DNA of 8,795 bases from CTSoil-075 sp964292325 (GTDB lineage: Bacteria; Bacillota; Negativicutes; DSM-13327). The position numbers and the translations under genes were made by a program. Shown piece by piece: positions 1 to 7,027 of this stretch (within the stretch, counting starts at the first letter, position 1; every line of letters starts with the position of its first letter). The stretch is from contig CAXYVG010000129.1 in assembly GCA_964292325.1 (NCBI GenBank), forward strand, positions 1-8,795, written 5' to 3'. The notes below the pieces were generated by a model. The model had not been told where the DNA came from and searched no databases. It saw only the letters and a list, made by a program, of their open reading frames with translations.

Positions 1-2501
1 AGATAACGGATAAACTTAATACAGAGTTTTCAGGAGATACACGAAAGCTTGTCTTTTGGTATGATGATAAGGCAGAGTTTGCCGATGATATTGATACATT
101 GGAACTGGTGGGTGCCAAGGTTTATCGCTTGGCACAGGATAACCAGTTTTACACAAAATACTTCTTGGAACGGCTAGATCGTGAGACCAGCTACCTGATT
201 TATGCACCGTTTTCGAAGCCTTCTGTGCGGGATAATTACTTGGAGGACACACTACTATATTCGAAGCAGTTCTTTGCCGACCGTGCGTCTTTACTGACGG
301 TAGATCTGGGCATTGATGAAAAGTATAAGCCAGTGATCCAAAAGTACATCAAATTCTTTGGTGCTAAAGATCGAACACAGAAATTCTATGATTTAGAGAT
401 TGAACATTTCACTAGCGAAAGTATTGAAGTGGCTCTCATGAGTGTACTTTGCAAAACCCGTACAGCCTCTTTTGATGAGGTATTGCGTGTAGTTATGACC
501 GAGGGTGATTTTGAGGATAATAAGTTCTTGGTCGAATTTGAAAAGTATGATCTGCTGGGCGCATTCTGGCGGCTTGCTGAGGAACAGTTTGGCTATACAG
601 ATGGGAAGCCGACAATCGAAAAACTTGTGGTGACGATGTTCGTTACTTATATCGAGAGATATCTGCAAGGCGAATTGCCTTTAGGCTGGCGGAGCTTTGT
701 ATCCTATAAGTCGGGCAATATTATTGCTTTTATGGATAATCTGATGAATAACATTCTCTATCGTGAACGGTATGATGAAATTTCGAATTTTATTGCAGCT
801 AGTCTTAAGGTTGTTACTGCGCTGGAGCACTACGCTCCAGAAGATATCTTAGATTGTGATACCTTTGCAGAAATAGATGGTTTCATTCTGCGGTGGATTA
901 CGCAGCGACTGCTAAACGAAGATACGGGAGCTAAACTGAGAAGTCTTGATATTCTCTCTGTTTGTGTAGAACGGTGTAAAAAGCATTTTAGCAGAGCGTA
1001 TCAAGGGCAGTATCAGATGCTATCCAGTGCCTTTCATATTATTGGTGCAGCCAACTACTCATGTCCAGATGATATGGAGAATATCATTAAGCAATATCAA
1101 AATTCAGATTGCTTGCTTGATGGTTACTACCGAAGTTTTTACTATTTTTACGATCAAATTTCTGATACCACTTCCTATGAGAAATTAAGGGATTTGGTTG
1201 AGAATGTCTATACGAACGAGTATCTTGCTAAAGTGATGCCACAATGGAATACGGCGCTTGCTTCTGCTAACGTAATGACTGCGCTACCACTACAACGTAA
1301 TTTCTTTAATCAATATATTCGTAGTAGCAAGGACAAGGTGATTGTTATCATTTCGGATGCCCTTCGTTATGAGACGGGCCTTTCTCTGTGCCAGAACTTG
1401 CAGGATGATGCCAAGTGCACTGTCAAGCTGGATGCAATGATGAGCGTCCTACCGTCCTATACAAGACTGGGTATGGCGGCTCTCTTACCGCATAAAACAC
1501 TGGAAATAACCGATGATTTTAAGGTGCTGACGGATGGTTTACCTTGCGATGATCTAAAACAACGAGAAAATATTTTACAAAGCTACGTGCCAAACAGTCG
1601 TTGTGTACAGTTTGACGAGATAAAAATGATGAAGCGAGCGGATCTTCGTCAGATCTTTAATGGTATGGAAGTAGTGTATATTTATCACAATCAGATTGAC
1701 GCTCGTGGAGATAAGCAAAATACGGAAAATGAAGTGTTCGGTGCCTGTGCAGAGGCTATTGAGGAGATTTATTCTCTGATTAAACGGCTGTCCGTTGATG
1801 TCAATACCTATCATTTTGTCGTTACGGCCGATCATGGATTTATCTACAAACGGGATAAGCTCAATGAAAGCGATAAAATTGGTGGAGCTATCCATAAGGG
1901 TGCATTCGTCAATCGTCGCTTCATTGTCTCCCATTCTGCTGTGGAAGATGACGGTGTTGCATCCGTATCAATGGGCAGGATACTTGGGAATGATGATACT
2001 AAGATGGTATCCTTTCCCGTAAGCTCTCATGTGTTCAAGGTTCCTGGTGGTGGACAAAATTATGTTCACGGCGGTTCTTCACCACAAGAGATGATTGTTC
2101 CGATCATTGATATTCGAACAGAAAAATATTATACCGAAACAAAAACGGTTCAGATTGCATTAGTAAGTATGGTGCAGAAAATTACTAACTTGATTGCGAG
2201 TCTCGATTTCATTCAATCCGAACCGATCAGTGATGTGGTGAAAGCGACGAGTTATAGGCTGTTCTTTATATCAGAGACGAATGAAAAAATATCGAATGAT
2301 TGTATTTATATAGCAGATAAAAAAGATATTGATCCACAAAAGAGAATTTTCCGCTTGCGGTTCAATTTTAAGAACAAGCAATATGATAAGACGAAGAAGT
2401 ATTATCTTGTGGCTTACGATGAAAAGAATGACTTGGAAGTCCTTCGCCATGATGTGGTAATGGATATGGCTTTTGCTAATGACTTCGGATTTAAAGTATA
2501 A
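1..2501 (+). CDS. pglZ: BREX type 1 phosphatase-fold protein PglZ (type A), 5'-partial
   Basis: The reading frame is open from the window edge (first full codon at 3) to the TAA at 2499-2501, giving 832 visible residues. The family is usually about 840-880 long, so only a short N-terminal piece is missing. The visible start reads LVFWYDD (residues 17-23), typical of the PglZ N-terminus, so the TTG at 99 is not the true start. The alkaline-phosphatase-superfamily core is present: IISDALRYE with putative metal-binding Asp452, TADHGF with Asp610-His611, and the late motif HGGSSPQEMIVPI from His689 (numbering from the first codon in the window). PglZ is an essential cytoplasmic component of BREX phage defence and works with the methyltransferase PglX and with BrxB/BrxC; its exact reaction in vivo is not settled. 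It is followed after 12 bases by brxL, the usual BREX type 1 order, so the two genes are probably co-transcribed. No frameshift or internal stop is seen. Confidence 0.95.
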   Translation, partial: ITDKLNTEFSGDTRKLVFWYDDKAEFADDIDTLELVGAKVYRLAQDNQFYTKYFLERLDRETSYLIYAPFSKPSVRDNYLEDTLLYSKQFFADRASLLTVDLGIDEKYKPVIQKYIKFFGAKDRTQKFYDLEIEHFTSESIEVALMSVLCKTRTASFDEVLRVVMTEGDFEDNKFLVEFEKYDLLGAFWRLAEEQFGYTDGKPTIEKLVVTMFVTYIERYLQGELPLGWRSFVSYKSGNIIAFMDNLMNNILYRERYDEISNFIAASLKVVTALEHYAPEDILDCDTFAEIDGFILRWITQRLLNEDTGAKLRSLDILSVCVERCKKHFSRAYQGQYQMLSSAFHIIGAANYSCPDDMENIIKQYQNSDCLLDGYYRSFYYFYDQISDTTSYEKLRDLVENVYTNEYLAKVMPQWNTALASANVMTALPLQRNFFNQYIRSSKDKVIVIISDALRYETGLSLCQNLQDDAKCTVKLDAMMSVLPSYTRLGMAALLPHKTLEITDDFKVLTDGLPCDDLKQRENILQSYVPNSRCVQFDEIKMMKRADLRQIFNGMEVVYIYHNQIDARGDKQNTENEVFGACAEAIEEIYSLIKRLSVDVNTYHFVVTADHGFIYKRDKLNESDKIGGAIHKGAFVNRRFIVSHSAVEDDGVASVSMGRILGNDDTKMVSFPVSSHVFKVPGGGQNYVHGGSSPQEMIVPIIDIRTEKYYTETKTVQIALVSMVQKITNLIASLDFIQSEPISDVVKATSYRLFFISETNEKISNDCIYIADKKDIDPQKRIFRLRFNFKNKQYDKTKKYYLVAYDEKNDLEVLRHDVVMDMAFANDFGFKV

Positions 2502-2513
2502 GGTGGTGATGCT

Positions 2514-4553
2514 ATGAGTGAAGCAGAAGAATTATTGGAGAAACTTCATACTCATTTTGCTGGTAAAATTGTTCGTAAAGATTTAACAAAAAAAATTAAA
2601 GAAGGTGCCAATGTTCCCGTATATGTACTAGAATACCTTCTTGGTATGTACTGTTCTTCGAGGAATGAGGATGAAATTGAGGCAGGTATTCAAAACGTAA
2701 AGCACATTTTAGCGGAAAATTTTGTGCGGCCTGATGAAGCCCAGAAAATTATTTCAAAGCTGCGAGAACAAGGTAGCTATACTGTTATTGATAAAGTATC
2801 CGTTAAGCTGAATTATAAGCATGATGTTTATGAAGCAGAGTTTTCTAATCTTGGTATCAAAAACATTCCGGTGCCCGAGAAGTATCCGTCAGATTTTGAA
2901 CGGTTGTTATGTGGTGGTATTTGGTGCATTGTTCAGCTTGAATATTTCTATGATGAGGCGAATACAACCGGATGTCCTTTTATTATCAATCGGCTTACGC
3001 CCATTCAAATGCCTAATCTGGATTTGAATGAGGTCATTAGTGGTAGAGATGAGTTTACGAAAGATGAGTGGATTGACGTGCTACTTCGTTCGGTCGGCAT
3101 GGAACCATCAAAATTTTCTGATCGAGTGAAGTGGCTACTACTTGCTAGAATGATACCACTTGTTGAAAATAATTTTAACTTATGTGAGCTAGGACCGCGT
3201 GGTACTGGCAAATCACATGTATATAAAGAAATATCGCCCAATAGCATATTGATCTCTGGTGGTCAGACGACGGTTGCCAATCTATTCTACAATATGTCCA
3301 ATAAAAGTGTTGGGCTAGTGGGTATGTGGGATTGTGTGGCTTTTGATGAAGTGGCTGGTATTACCTTCAAGGACAAAGATGGCATACAGATTATGAAGGA
3401 TTATATGGCATCGGGATCGTTTGCGAGAGGGAAAGAAGAAAAAAATGCTTCGGCATCGATGGTGTTTGTGGGTAATATCAATCAAAGTGTCGATGTGATG
3501 CTCAAAACATCTCATTTATTTGATCCCTTCCCTGAAGCGATGGCCTCAGACAGTGCCTTTTTTGACAGAATCCATTGTTATATTCCTGGTTGGGAAATAC
3601 CCAAATATAGGCCGCAGTTTTTTACAGATGATTATGGTTTTATTACGGATTATTTAGCTGAATTCATGCGTGAATTGCGTAAAATTTCGTATGCGGATCT
3701 ATTTGACAAACATTTTAAACTCGGCAATAACCTCAATCAACGAGATGTGATTGCTGTTCGAAAAATGGTCTCTGGTCTTATAAAGCTGATTTATCCTAAT
3801 GCAAAATGTGATAAGGCAGATATTGAAGAAATTCTTCGTTTTGCTCTGGAAAGTCGTAGACGTGTGAAGGAGCAATTGAAGAAGATCGGTGGTATGGAGT
3901 TTTATGATGTCAATTTTTCGTACATCGATAATGAAAGTTTTGCAGAGGAATTTGTGCCCGTCCCTGAGCAAGGTGGAGGTAAACTGATACCAGAAGGACA
4001 GCATAAACCAGGGCAAATCTATACTGTCAGTCGTGGAAAATCAGGTATGATAGGTGTTTTTAAGCTTGAAACCGAAATGGTGACTGGATCAGGTAAGTTT
4101 GAGCGAACAGGTGTAGGTACTGCACGTGAAGCGAAAGAATCGGTTGATACAGCGTATCGTTATTTAAAGGCCAATGGTAAAAATATCAGCGGTACAATCA
4201 GCACGGCAACCAAAGATTATCTCATGCATATTCAAGATTTAAATGGTATTGGCATGACGGATCAATTAGCATTAACGTCCTTTGTGGCTCTATGCTCTGC
4301 TGCTATGAATAAGCCCGTGTTGAGTAGCCTTGCGATATTAGGTAATTTGAGTATTGGGGGCAGTATTATTAAGGCTCCGGAACTTGCCAATGTACTACAG
4401 GTTTGCCTTGATAGTGGCGCGAAGAAAGTGCTACTGCCTATTACATCCACTGTTGATATGGCAACTGTACCGCCTGAGCTGATGGGAAAATTTCATTTGA
4501 TATTTTATCAGTCGCCTGAGGATGCTGTGTTTAAGGCATTGGGTGTGGAGTAA
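2514..4553 (+). CDS. brxL: BREX Lon-like AAA+ protein BrxL
   Basis: The product has 679 residues, normal for BrxL. The ATG is preceded by GGTGGTGA at 2502-2509, overlapping the pglZ stop. Visible parts are an N-terminal region (about 1-200), an AAA+ core with Walker A GPRGTGKS (227-234), Walker B VAFDE with Asp278-Glu279, a sensor-1-like VGNIN (Asn321), the BrxL-type segment FFDRIH (Arg352) followed by PGWEIPK, and a C-terminal Lon-protease-like fold (about 540-679, ending in VLLPITSTVD...). By family knowledge, BrxL assembles as ATP-dependent rings around DNA, resembles MCM helicase subunits, and is needed for phage restriction in several BREX systems. By eye, the positions equivalent to the Lon catalytic Ser and Lys are Gln and Ala, so proteolysis is unlikely (inference). 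It is the last gene of the operon, and a hairpin terminator lies 40 bases after its stop. Confidence 0.95.
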   Translation: MSEAEELLEKLHTHFAGKIVRKDLTKKIKEGANVPVYVLEYLLGMYCSSRNEDEIEAGIQNVKHILAENFVRPDEAQKIISKLREQGSYTVIDKVSVKLNYKHDVYEAEFSNLGIKNIPVPEKYPSDFERLLCGGIWCIVQLEYFYDEANTTGCPFIINRLTPIQMPNLDLNEVISGRDEFTKDEWIDVLLRSVGMEPSKFSDRVKWLLLARMIPLVENNFNLCELGPRGTGKSHVYKEISPNSILISGGQTTVANLFYNMSNKSVGLVGMWDCVAFDEVAGITFKDKDGIQIMKDYMASGSFARGKEEKNASASMVFVGNINQSVDVMLKTSHLFDPFPEAMASDSAFFDRIHCYIPGWEIPKYRPQFFTDDYGFITDYLAEFMRELRKISYADLFDKHFKLGNNLNQRDVIAVRKMVSGLIKLIYPNAKCDKADIEEILRFALESRRRVKEQLKKIGGMEFYDVNFSYIDNESFAEEFVPVPEQGGGKLIPEGQHKPGQIYTVSRGKSGMIGVFKLETEMVTGSGKFERTGVGTAREAKESVDTAYRYLKANGKNISGTISTATKDYLMHIQDLNGIGMTDQLALTSFVALCSAAMNKPVLSSLAILGNLSIGGSIIKAPELANVLQVCLDSGAKKVLLPITSTVDMATVPPELMGKFHLIFYQSPEDAVFKALGVE

Positions 4554-4592
4554 TTAGAAATGAAGCGAATTTAGAATAATTTATATCAAGAG

Positions 4593-4630
4593 ATAGAGGC
4601 TAGCGGACTACAATCCGTTAGCCTCTATTT
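4593..4630 (+). terminator. Intrinsic terminator of the BREX operon
   Basis: A 15-bp hairpin (arms 4593-4607 and 4614-4628, one G-U pair, loop CTACAA) begins 40 bases after the brxL stop. The stem is strong, but the run of T after it is short (TATTTG), so termination may be partial or helped by other factors. No other gene lies between it and brxL. Confidence 0.75.
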
Positions 4631-4706
4631 GTATGAACTTTTACTCCTGAAAGTTTGTACAACAAGACTCAAAGGGCAATTTTGGATTAGTTTTAGTGGT
4701 GCTTAG

Positions 4707-4820
4707 CAATATATAACCAAATCTCTGGACGTACCTTTGAGCGAAGGGGATATTAAGAGAATCGAAGCTGCCGTACCGCAAGATGCTGTAGCCGGTGGTT
4801 TCTTCCCTGAAATGAAGTAA
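4707..4820 (+). pseudogene. Aldo/keto reductase C-terminal remnant
   Basis: A stretch of 37 codons ends at the TAA 4818-4820 and is closed upstream by an in-frame TAG at 4704-4706; it has no start codon. From 4725 it reads LDVPLSEGDIKRIEAAVP and then QDAVAGGFFPEMK. This matches the C-terminal end of NADPH-dependent aldo/keto reductases (the conserved pattern is LDV.L...D..RIE...P..AVAG..YPE.M). The catalytic Asp-Tyr-Lys-His barrel that should precede it, some 280 residues, is absent: upstream lies the BREX terminator. It is therefore a decayed fragment, not a gene. Bases 4631-4706 show no readable continuation in any frame. It probably marks a deletion or insertion boundary next to the BREX operon. 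The family call rests on about 30 residues recognised by eye. Confidence 0.6.
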
Positions 4821-4828
4821 TAAAGTAC

Positions 4829-4857
4829 TTGCATTCATGTCTTTGCTGTGCTATTCT
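4829..4857 (+). promoter_or_regulatory. Probable sigma-A promoter of the T-box/trpB unit
   Basis: TTGCAT (4829-4834), a 17-base spacer and TATTCT (4852-4857) form a good vegetative promoter. Transcription would start near 4864, about 37 bases before the base of T-box stem I. A second candidate, TTGACC at 4874, has a poorer -10 and would start inside the leader. Confidence 0.55.
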
Positions 4858-4900
4858 AAATACATAGTTTAATATTGACCTCCAAACCATTGAGGTGAAG

Positions 4901-5149
4901 ATAACGTCGGAAAATGTGCTTACAGAGAGTTGGTGGTGCTGGGAGTCCAACAGTAACAAATCGGCAAATGGATCACTGAGGGTGTTGTGAAATCTCTAAA
5001 AATAGGGAAAGTATTCAACGACGTAATACCTGCGTTAAAGGTAGGGAATATGATAGTATTCTACTGAGAGGATAGGATTTTCCTATCAACAAGGGTGGTA
5101 CCGCAGACGCATAAGCATCTGTCCTTTCTATAAGGATAGGTGTTTTTTT
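4901..5149 (+). promoter_or_regulatory. T-box riboswitch, tryptophan-specific (trpB leader)
   Basis: The T-box signature AGGGTGGTACCGC is at 5092-5104. Stem I can be traced: its base pairs 4901-4908 with 4981-4988, a GGAAAA stretch follows the 5' strand, and the distal hairpin pairs GTTGG (4929-4933) with CCAAC (4947-4951), preceded by the typical CAGAGAG. On the 3' side of stem I the specifier candidate is TGG at 4969-4971, the Trp codon, followed by the usual purine. A short hairpin (GATAGG... with CCTATC, about 5071-5087) sits just before the T-box sequence as stem III. Uncharged tRNA-Trp should pair with the specifier and with the T-box bulge, favour the antiterminator and allow read-through into trpB; charged tRNA leaves the terminator at 5116-5149. 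The class is clear; the Trp assignment rests on the specifier position plus the downstream gene. Confidence 0.9.
5116..5149 (+). terminator. T-box-controlled intrinsic terminator
   Basis: CATCTGTCCTT (5116-5126) pairs with AAGGATAGGTG (5132-5142) over 11 bp with two G-U pairs and a 5-base loop, followed by seven T (5143-5149). It lies directly after the T-box sequence, as expected for the regulated attenuator, and is mutually exclusive with the antiterminator. Confidence 0.85.
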
Positions 5150-5211
5150 ATTTTGCAGAAAGGGATGCCATAATGAATTGTTCAAAATTAGTCACCCTTA
5201 TCCAGGGACTT

Positions 5212-5259
5212 AGTCGTTCTTAACTCCCACTTGTAGAAGATGGGAGTCTTAGAGCGACT
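5212..5259. repeat. Long imperfect palindrome between T-box and trpB
   Basis: AGTCGTTCTTAACTCCCA (5212-5229) pairs with the arm at 5241-5259 (TGGGAGTCTTAGAGCGACT), with one extra base on the right arm and a few non-canonical pairs; the loop is CTTGTAGAAGA. No T run follows, so it is not a standard terminator. It lies in the 168-base trpB leader after the attenuator. It may be a mobile palindromic repeat of the kind seen at IS200/IS605-type ends, or an mRNA-stabilising structure; the sequence alone does not decide. Nothing else is seen in 5150-5302. Confidence 0.5.
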
Positions 5260-5317
5260 TGGTCATCAGGTAAATATATAGTGATATATAGTTATTTATT
5301 TTGAGGAGGTAAGACAA

Positions 5318-6499
5318 ATGAATGAGAAGAAAAATGGGATGTTCGGTCAGTTTGGTGGTCAATATGTACCCGATATATTGATACCCGCATTAAATGAGTT
5401 AACTGTTGCTTATGAGGAATGTAAGAATGATTTGGAGTTTCAGAGAGAGTTAGTGTATTATTTTAAAAACTATGTAGGAAGACCGTCTGCGCTTTATTAT
5501 GCACAGAATTTTAGTGAACATTTAGGTGGCGCAAAGATCTATTTGAAGCGCGAGGACTTAAATCATACAGGATCGCATAAAATCAATAACGCTATAGGTC
5601 AGGCTCTGCTAGCAAAAAAAATGGGTAAAAAATGTTTAATAGCCGAAACGGGTGCCGGTCAACATGGTGTTGCTACTGCTACAGTTGCTGCTCTTTTTGG
5701 TATGGAATGTAAGGTTTTCATGGGCGCTGAAGATGTGGAACGTCAGGCACTTAACGTGTTTCGCATGGAAATTTTGGGGGCCGAAGTGGTCACTGTAACA
5801 AGTGGTACACAGACGCTTAAAGATGCTGTTGATGAAGCAATTAACTATTGGGTAGAAAACTGCCAAGATACTTTTTATCTTTTGGGATCGGCAGTGGGAC
5901 CGCATCCTTATCCTAGCATTGTAAGCTATTTTCAACAATCAATAGGGATTGAAGCCCGTCAGCAAATTCTTGAACTGGAAGGCAGGCTGCCAGATAGTGT
6001 GATTGCTTGTGTAGGAGGCGGTAGCAATGCTATTGGGATATTTCAAGGATTTATAAATGATGAACATGTTAAAATATATGGTGCTGAGGCAGCTGGAAAG
6101 GGAATTGACACTGAGCAACACGCAGCAACATTGACATTGGGAAAAGTAGGTATTCTACATGGGTTTAAAAGTTATGTACTGCAAGATGAGAAGAATGAAG
6201 TTCTTCCTGTCTATTCGATTTCTGCAGGACTTGATTACCCTGGTGTTGGACCAGAACATGCCTATTTAAGAGATAGCGGACGAGTGGAATATGTAGCGAT
6301 TACCGATAAGCAGGCTGTTGACGCATTTTATTTATTGTCGAGGACTGAAGGGATCATTCCAGCTATCGAAAGTTCTCATGCGCTAGCTCATGCGATTGAA
6401 ATCGCACCTACATTACCGAAAGAACATATTATGATTGTCAATTTATCGGGACGAGGCGATAAAGATGTCCAACAAATTGCCGCATTGAATGCACGGTGA
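5318..6499 (+). CDS. trpB: Tryptophan synthase beta chain
   Basis: The product has 393 residues, the usual length for TrpB. The ATG follows GAGGAGGT (5303-5310) with a 7-base gap. The N-terminus GQFGGQYVPD and HTGSHKINN are diagnostic: Lys88 is the pyridoxal-phosphate Schiff-base lysine. Glu110 in AETGAGQHG is the catalytic acid, GGGSN at 233-237 binds the cofactor phosphate, and SGRGDKD (377-383) lies near the C-terminus. All key residues are intact. The enzyme joins indole and L-serine to give L-tryptophan, normally in a complex with TrpA, which supplies indole. Here it stands alone: a T-box leader precedes it and a terminator follows within 90 bases, with no trpA or other trp gene in the window. 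It is of the ordinary TrpB1 type. It could partner a TrpA encoded elsewhere or salvage free indole. Expression should rise when Trp-tRNA charging falls. Confidence 0.97.
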   Translation: MNEKKNGMFGQFGGQYVPDILIPALNELTVAYEECKNDLEFQRELVYYFKNYVGRPSALYYAQNFSEHLGGAKIYLKREDLNHTGSHKINNAIGQALLAKKMGKKCLIAETGAGQHGVATATVAALFGMECKVFMGAEDVERQALNVFRMEILGAEVVTVTSGTQTLKDAVDEAINYWVENCQDTFYLLGSAVGPHPYPSIVSYFQQSIGIEARQQILELEGRLPDSVIACVGGGSNAIGIFQGFINDEHVKIYGAEAAGKGIDTEQHAATLTLGKVGILHGFKSYVLQDEKNEVLPVYSISAGLDYPGVGPEHAYLRDSGRVEYVAITDKQAVDAFYLLSRTEGIIPAIESSHALAHAIEIAPTLPKEHIMIVNLSGRGDKDVQQIAALNAR

Positions 6500-6585
6500 A
6501 AATATAATAAAACTCATTATACATTTGTTTGATTACTAATATTATTAAGATGGCAAACATGTGTACTAGTGTGGGACATAATTTT

Positions 6586-6631
6586 AAGCCACTACTAAGC
6601 ACTAATATGAAGTGCTTAGTAGTGGCTTTTG
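6586..6631 (+). terminator. Intrinsic terminator after trpB
   Basis: A perfect 18-bp stem, AAGCCACTACTAAGCACT (6586-6603) with 6611-6628, has a 7-base loop, and TTTT lies at its 3' edge (6627-6630). It sits 87 bases after trpB and 28 bases beyond the stop of the convergent small gene, so it may stop both. On the minus strand the T run is poor. Confidence 0.8.
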
Positions 6632-6655
6632 TGGTGTTTGGGAATCAAGGTTGGT

Positions 6656-6814
6656 TTATGGGGCAATATATTCAGCACTTTTTATATTCTGTTTTTGTTC
6701 ATCCGTACTTTTTGTTTTTACATCGTTGGCTGAAATAATAGCACCTTCTACTTTTTCAACAGTATTATCAAAGGATTCTTCTGCTGATTTATGGACTTTA
6801 TCCTGTTCAGTCAT
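6656..6814 (-). CDS. Small hydrophilic protein of 52 residues, unknown function
   Basis: On the minus strand an ATG at 6814 follows a perfect AGGAGGTG (6830-6823) with an 8-base gap and runs to a TAA at 6658-6656. The product begins MTEQDKVHKSAEESFDNTVE and ends NIKSAEYIAP. It is rich in Glu, Lys, Asp, Ser and Gln, has no Cys or Trp, and shows no signal peptide or membrane segment. The first half could form an amphipathic helix, as in small spore or stress proteins; this is only a resemblance, and I do not recognise a family. It is convergent with trpB and shares its terminator region. It is too short for common ORF cut-offs and is overlapped by longer plus-strand frames that lack a ribosome binding site. 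The start signal is the main support. Confidence 0.75.
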   Translation of the reverse strand: MTEQDKVHKSAEESFDNTVEKVEGAIISANDVKTKSTDEQKQNIKSAEYIAP

Positions 6815-6822
6815 TCTTGATA

Positions 6823-6830
6823 CACCTCCT
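6823..6830 (-). promoter_or_regulatory. Ribosome binding site of the 52-residue gene
   Basis: AGGAGGTG read on the minus strand is complementary to the 16S rRNA end over eight bases and is placed 8 bases before ATG 6814. It identifies the coding strand of this stretch. No clear promoter could be picked upstream (6831-6890). Confidence 0.8.
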
Positions 6831-6901
6831 GATAAAAGTATGTACAGATTTTTAAAAACTAAACATTTTTTATACCAACGTAAACCAAAAAAACAGCGGT
6901 A

Positions 6902-6956
6902 AAAACAGCGGGACAGGGTTTATGTTTTTGAAATAACAAACCTGTCCCGCTGTTTT
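6902..6956. repeat. 55-base palindromic repeat, copy 1 (likely terminator of the AIM24-like gene)
   Basis: AAAACAGCGGGACAGG (6902-6917) pairs perfectly with 6941-6956. With TTT/AAA and one bulged G the stem reaches 19 bp, around a loop that can itself fold. It differs from the copy at 7969-8023 at only two positions. The hairpin can be extended outward through AGCGG (6895-6899) and CCGCT (6957-6961), then AAAA/TTTT, because a 12-base unit AAAAACAGCGGK is repeated in tandem at 6889-6912. Read on the minus strand it ends in CTGTTTTT, so it can act as the intrinsic terminator of the gene ending at 7028. The 6957-7027 stretch holds two short inverted repeats (6965-6990 and 6988-7017) and no gene. 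Confidence 0.85.
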
Positions 6957-7027
6957 CCGCTCTTTTCGGCCAAATTATTGAGGAGCCGAATGATGGGAAA
7001 CTTACTACGAATCATTCACTATTTTTA

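Noticed and set aside
99..101. TTG as the start of the first gene
   Set aside because: The frame is open to the window edge and the upstream codons encode the conserved PglZ N-terminal segment (LVFWYDD), so the gene begins before the window.
6529..6902. Two overlapping plus-strand frames (6529-6738 and 6612-6902)
   Set aside because: Neither has a ribosome binding site. Both run through or start inside the trpB terminator hairpin, and they lie opposite a minus-strand gene with a perfect ribosome binding site.
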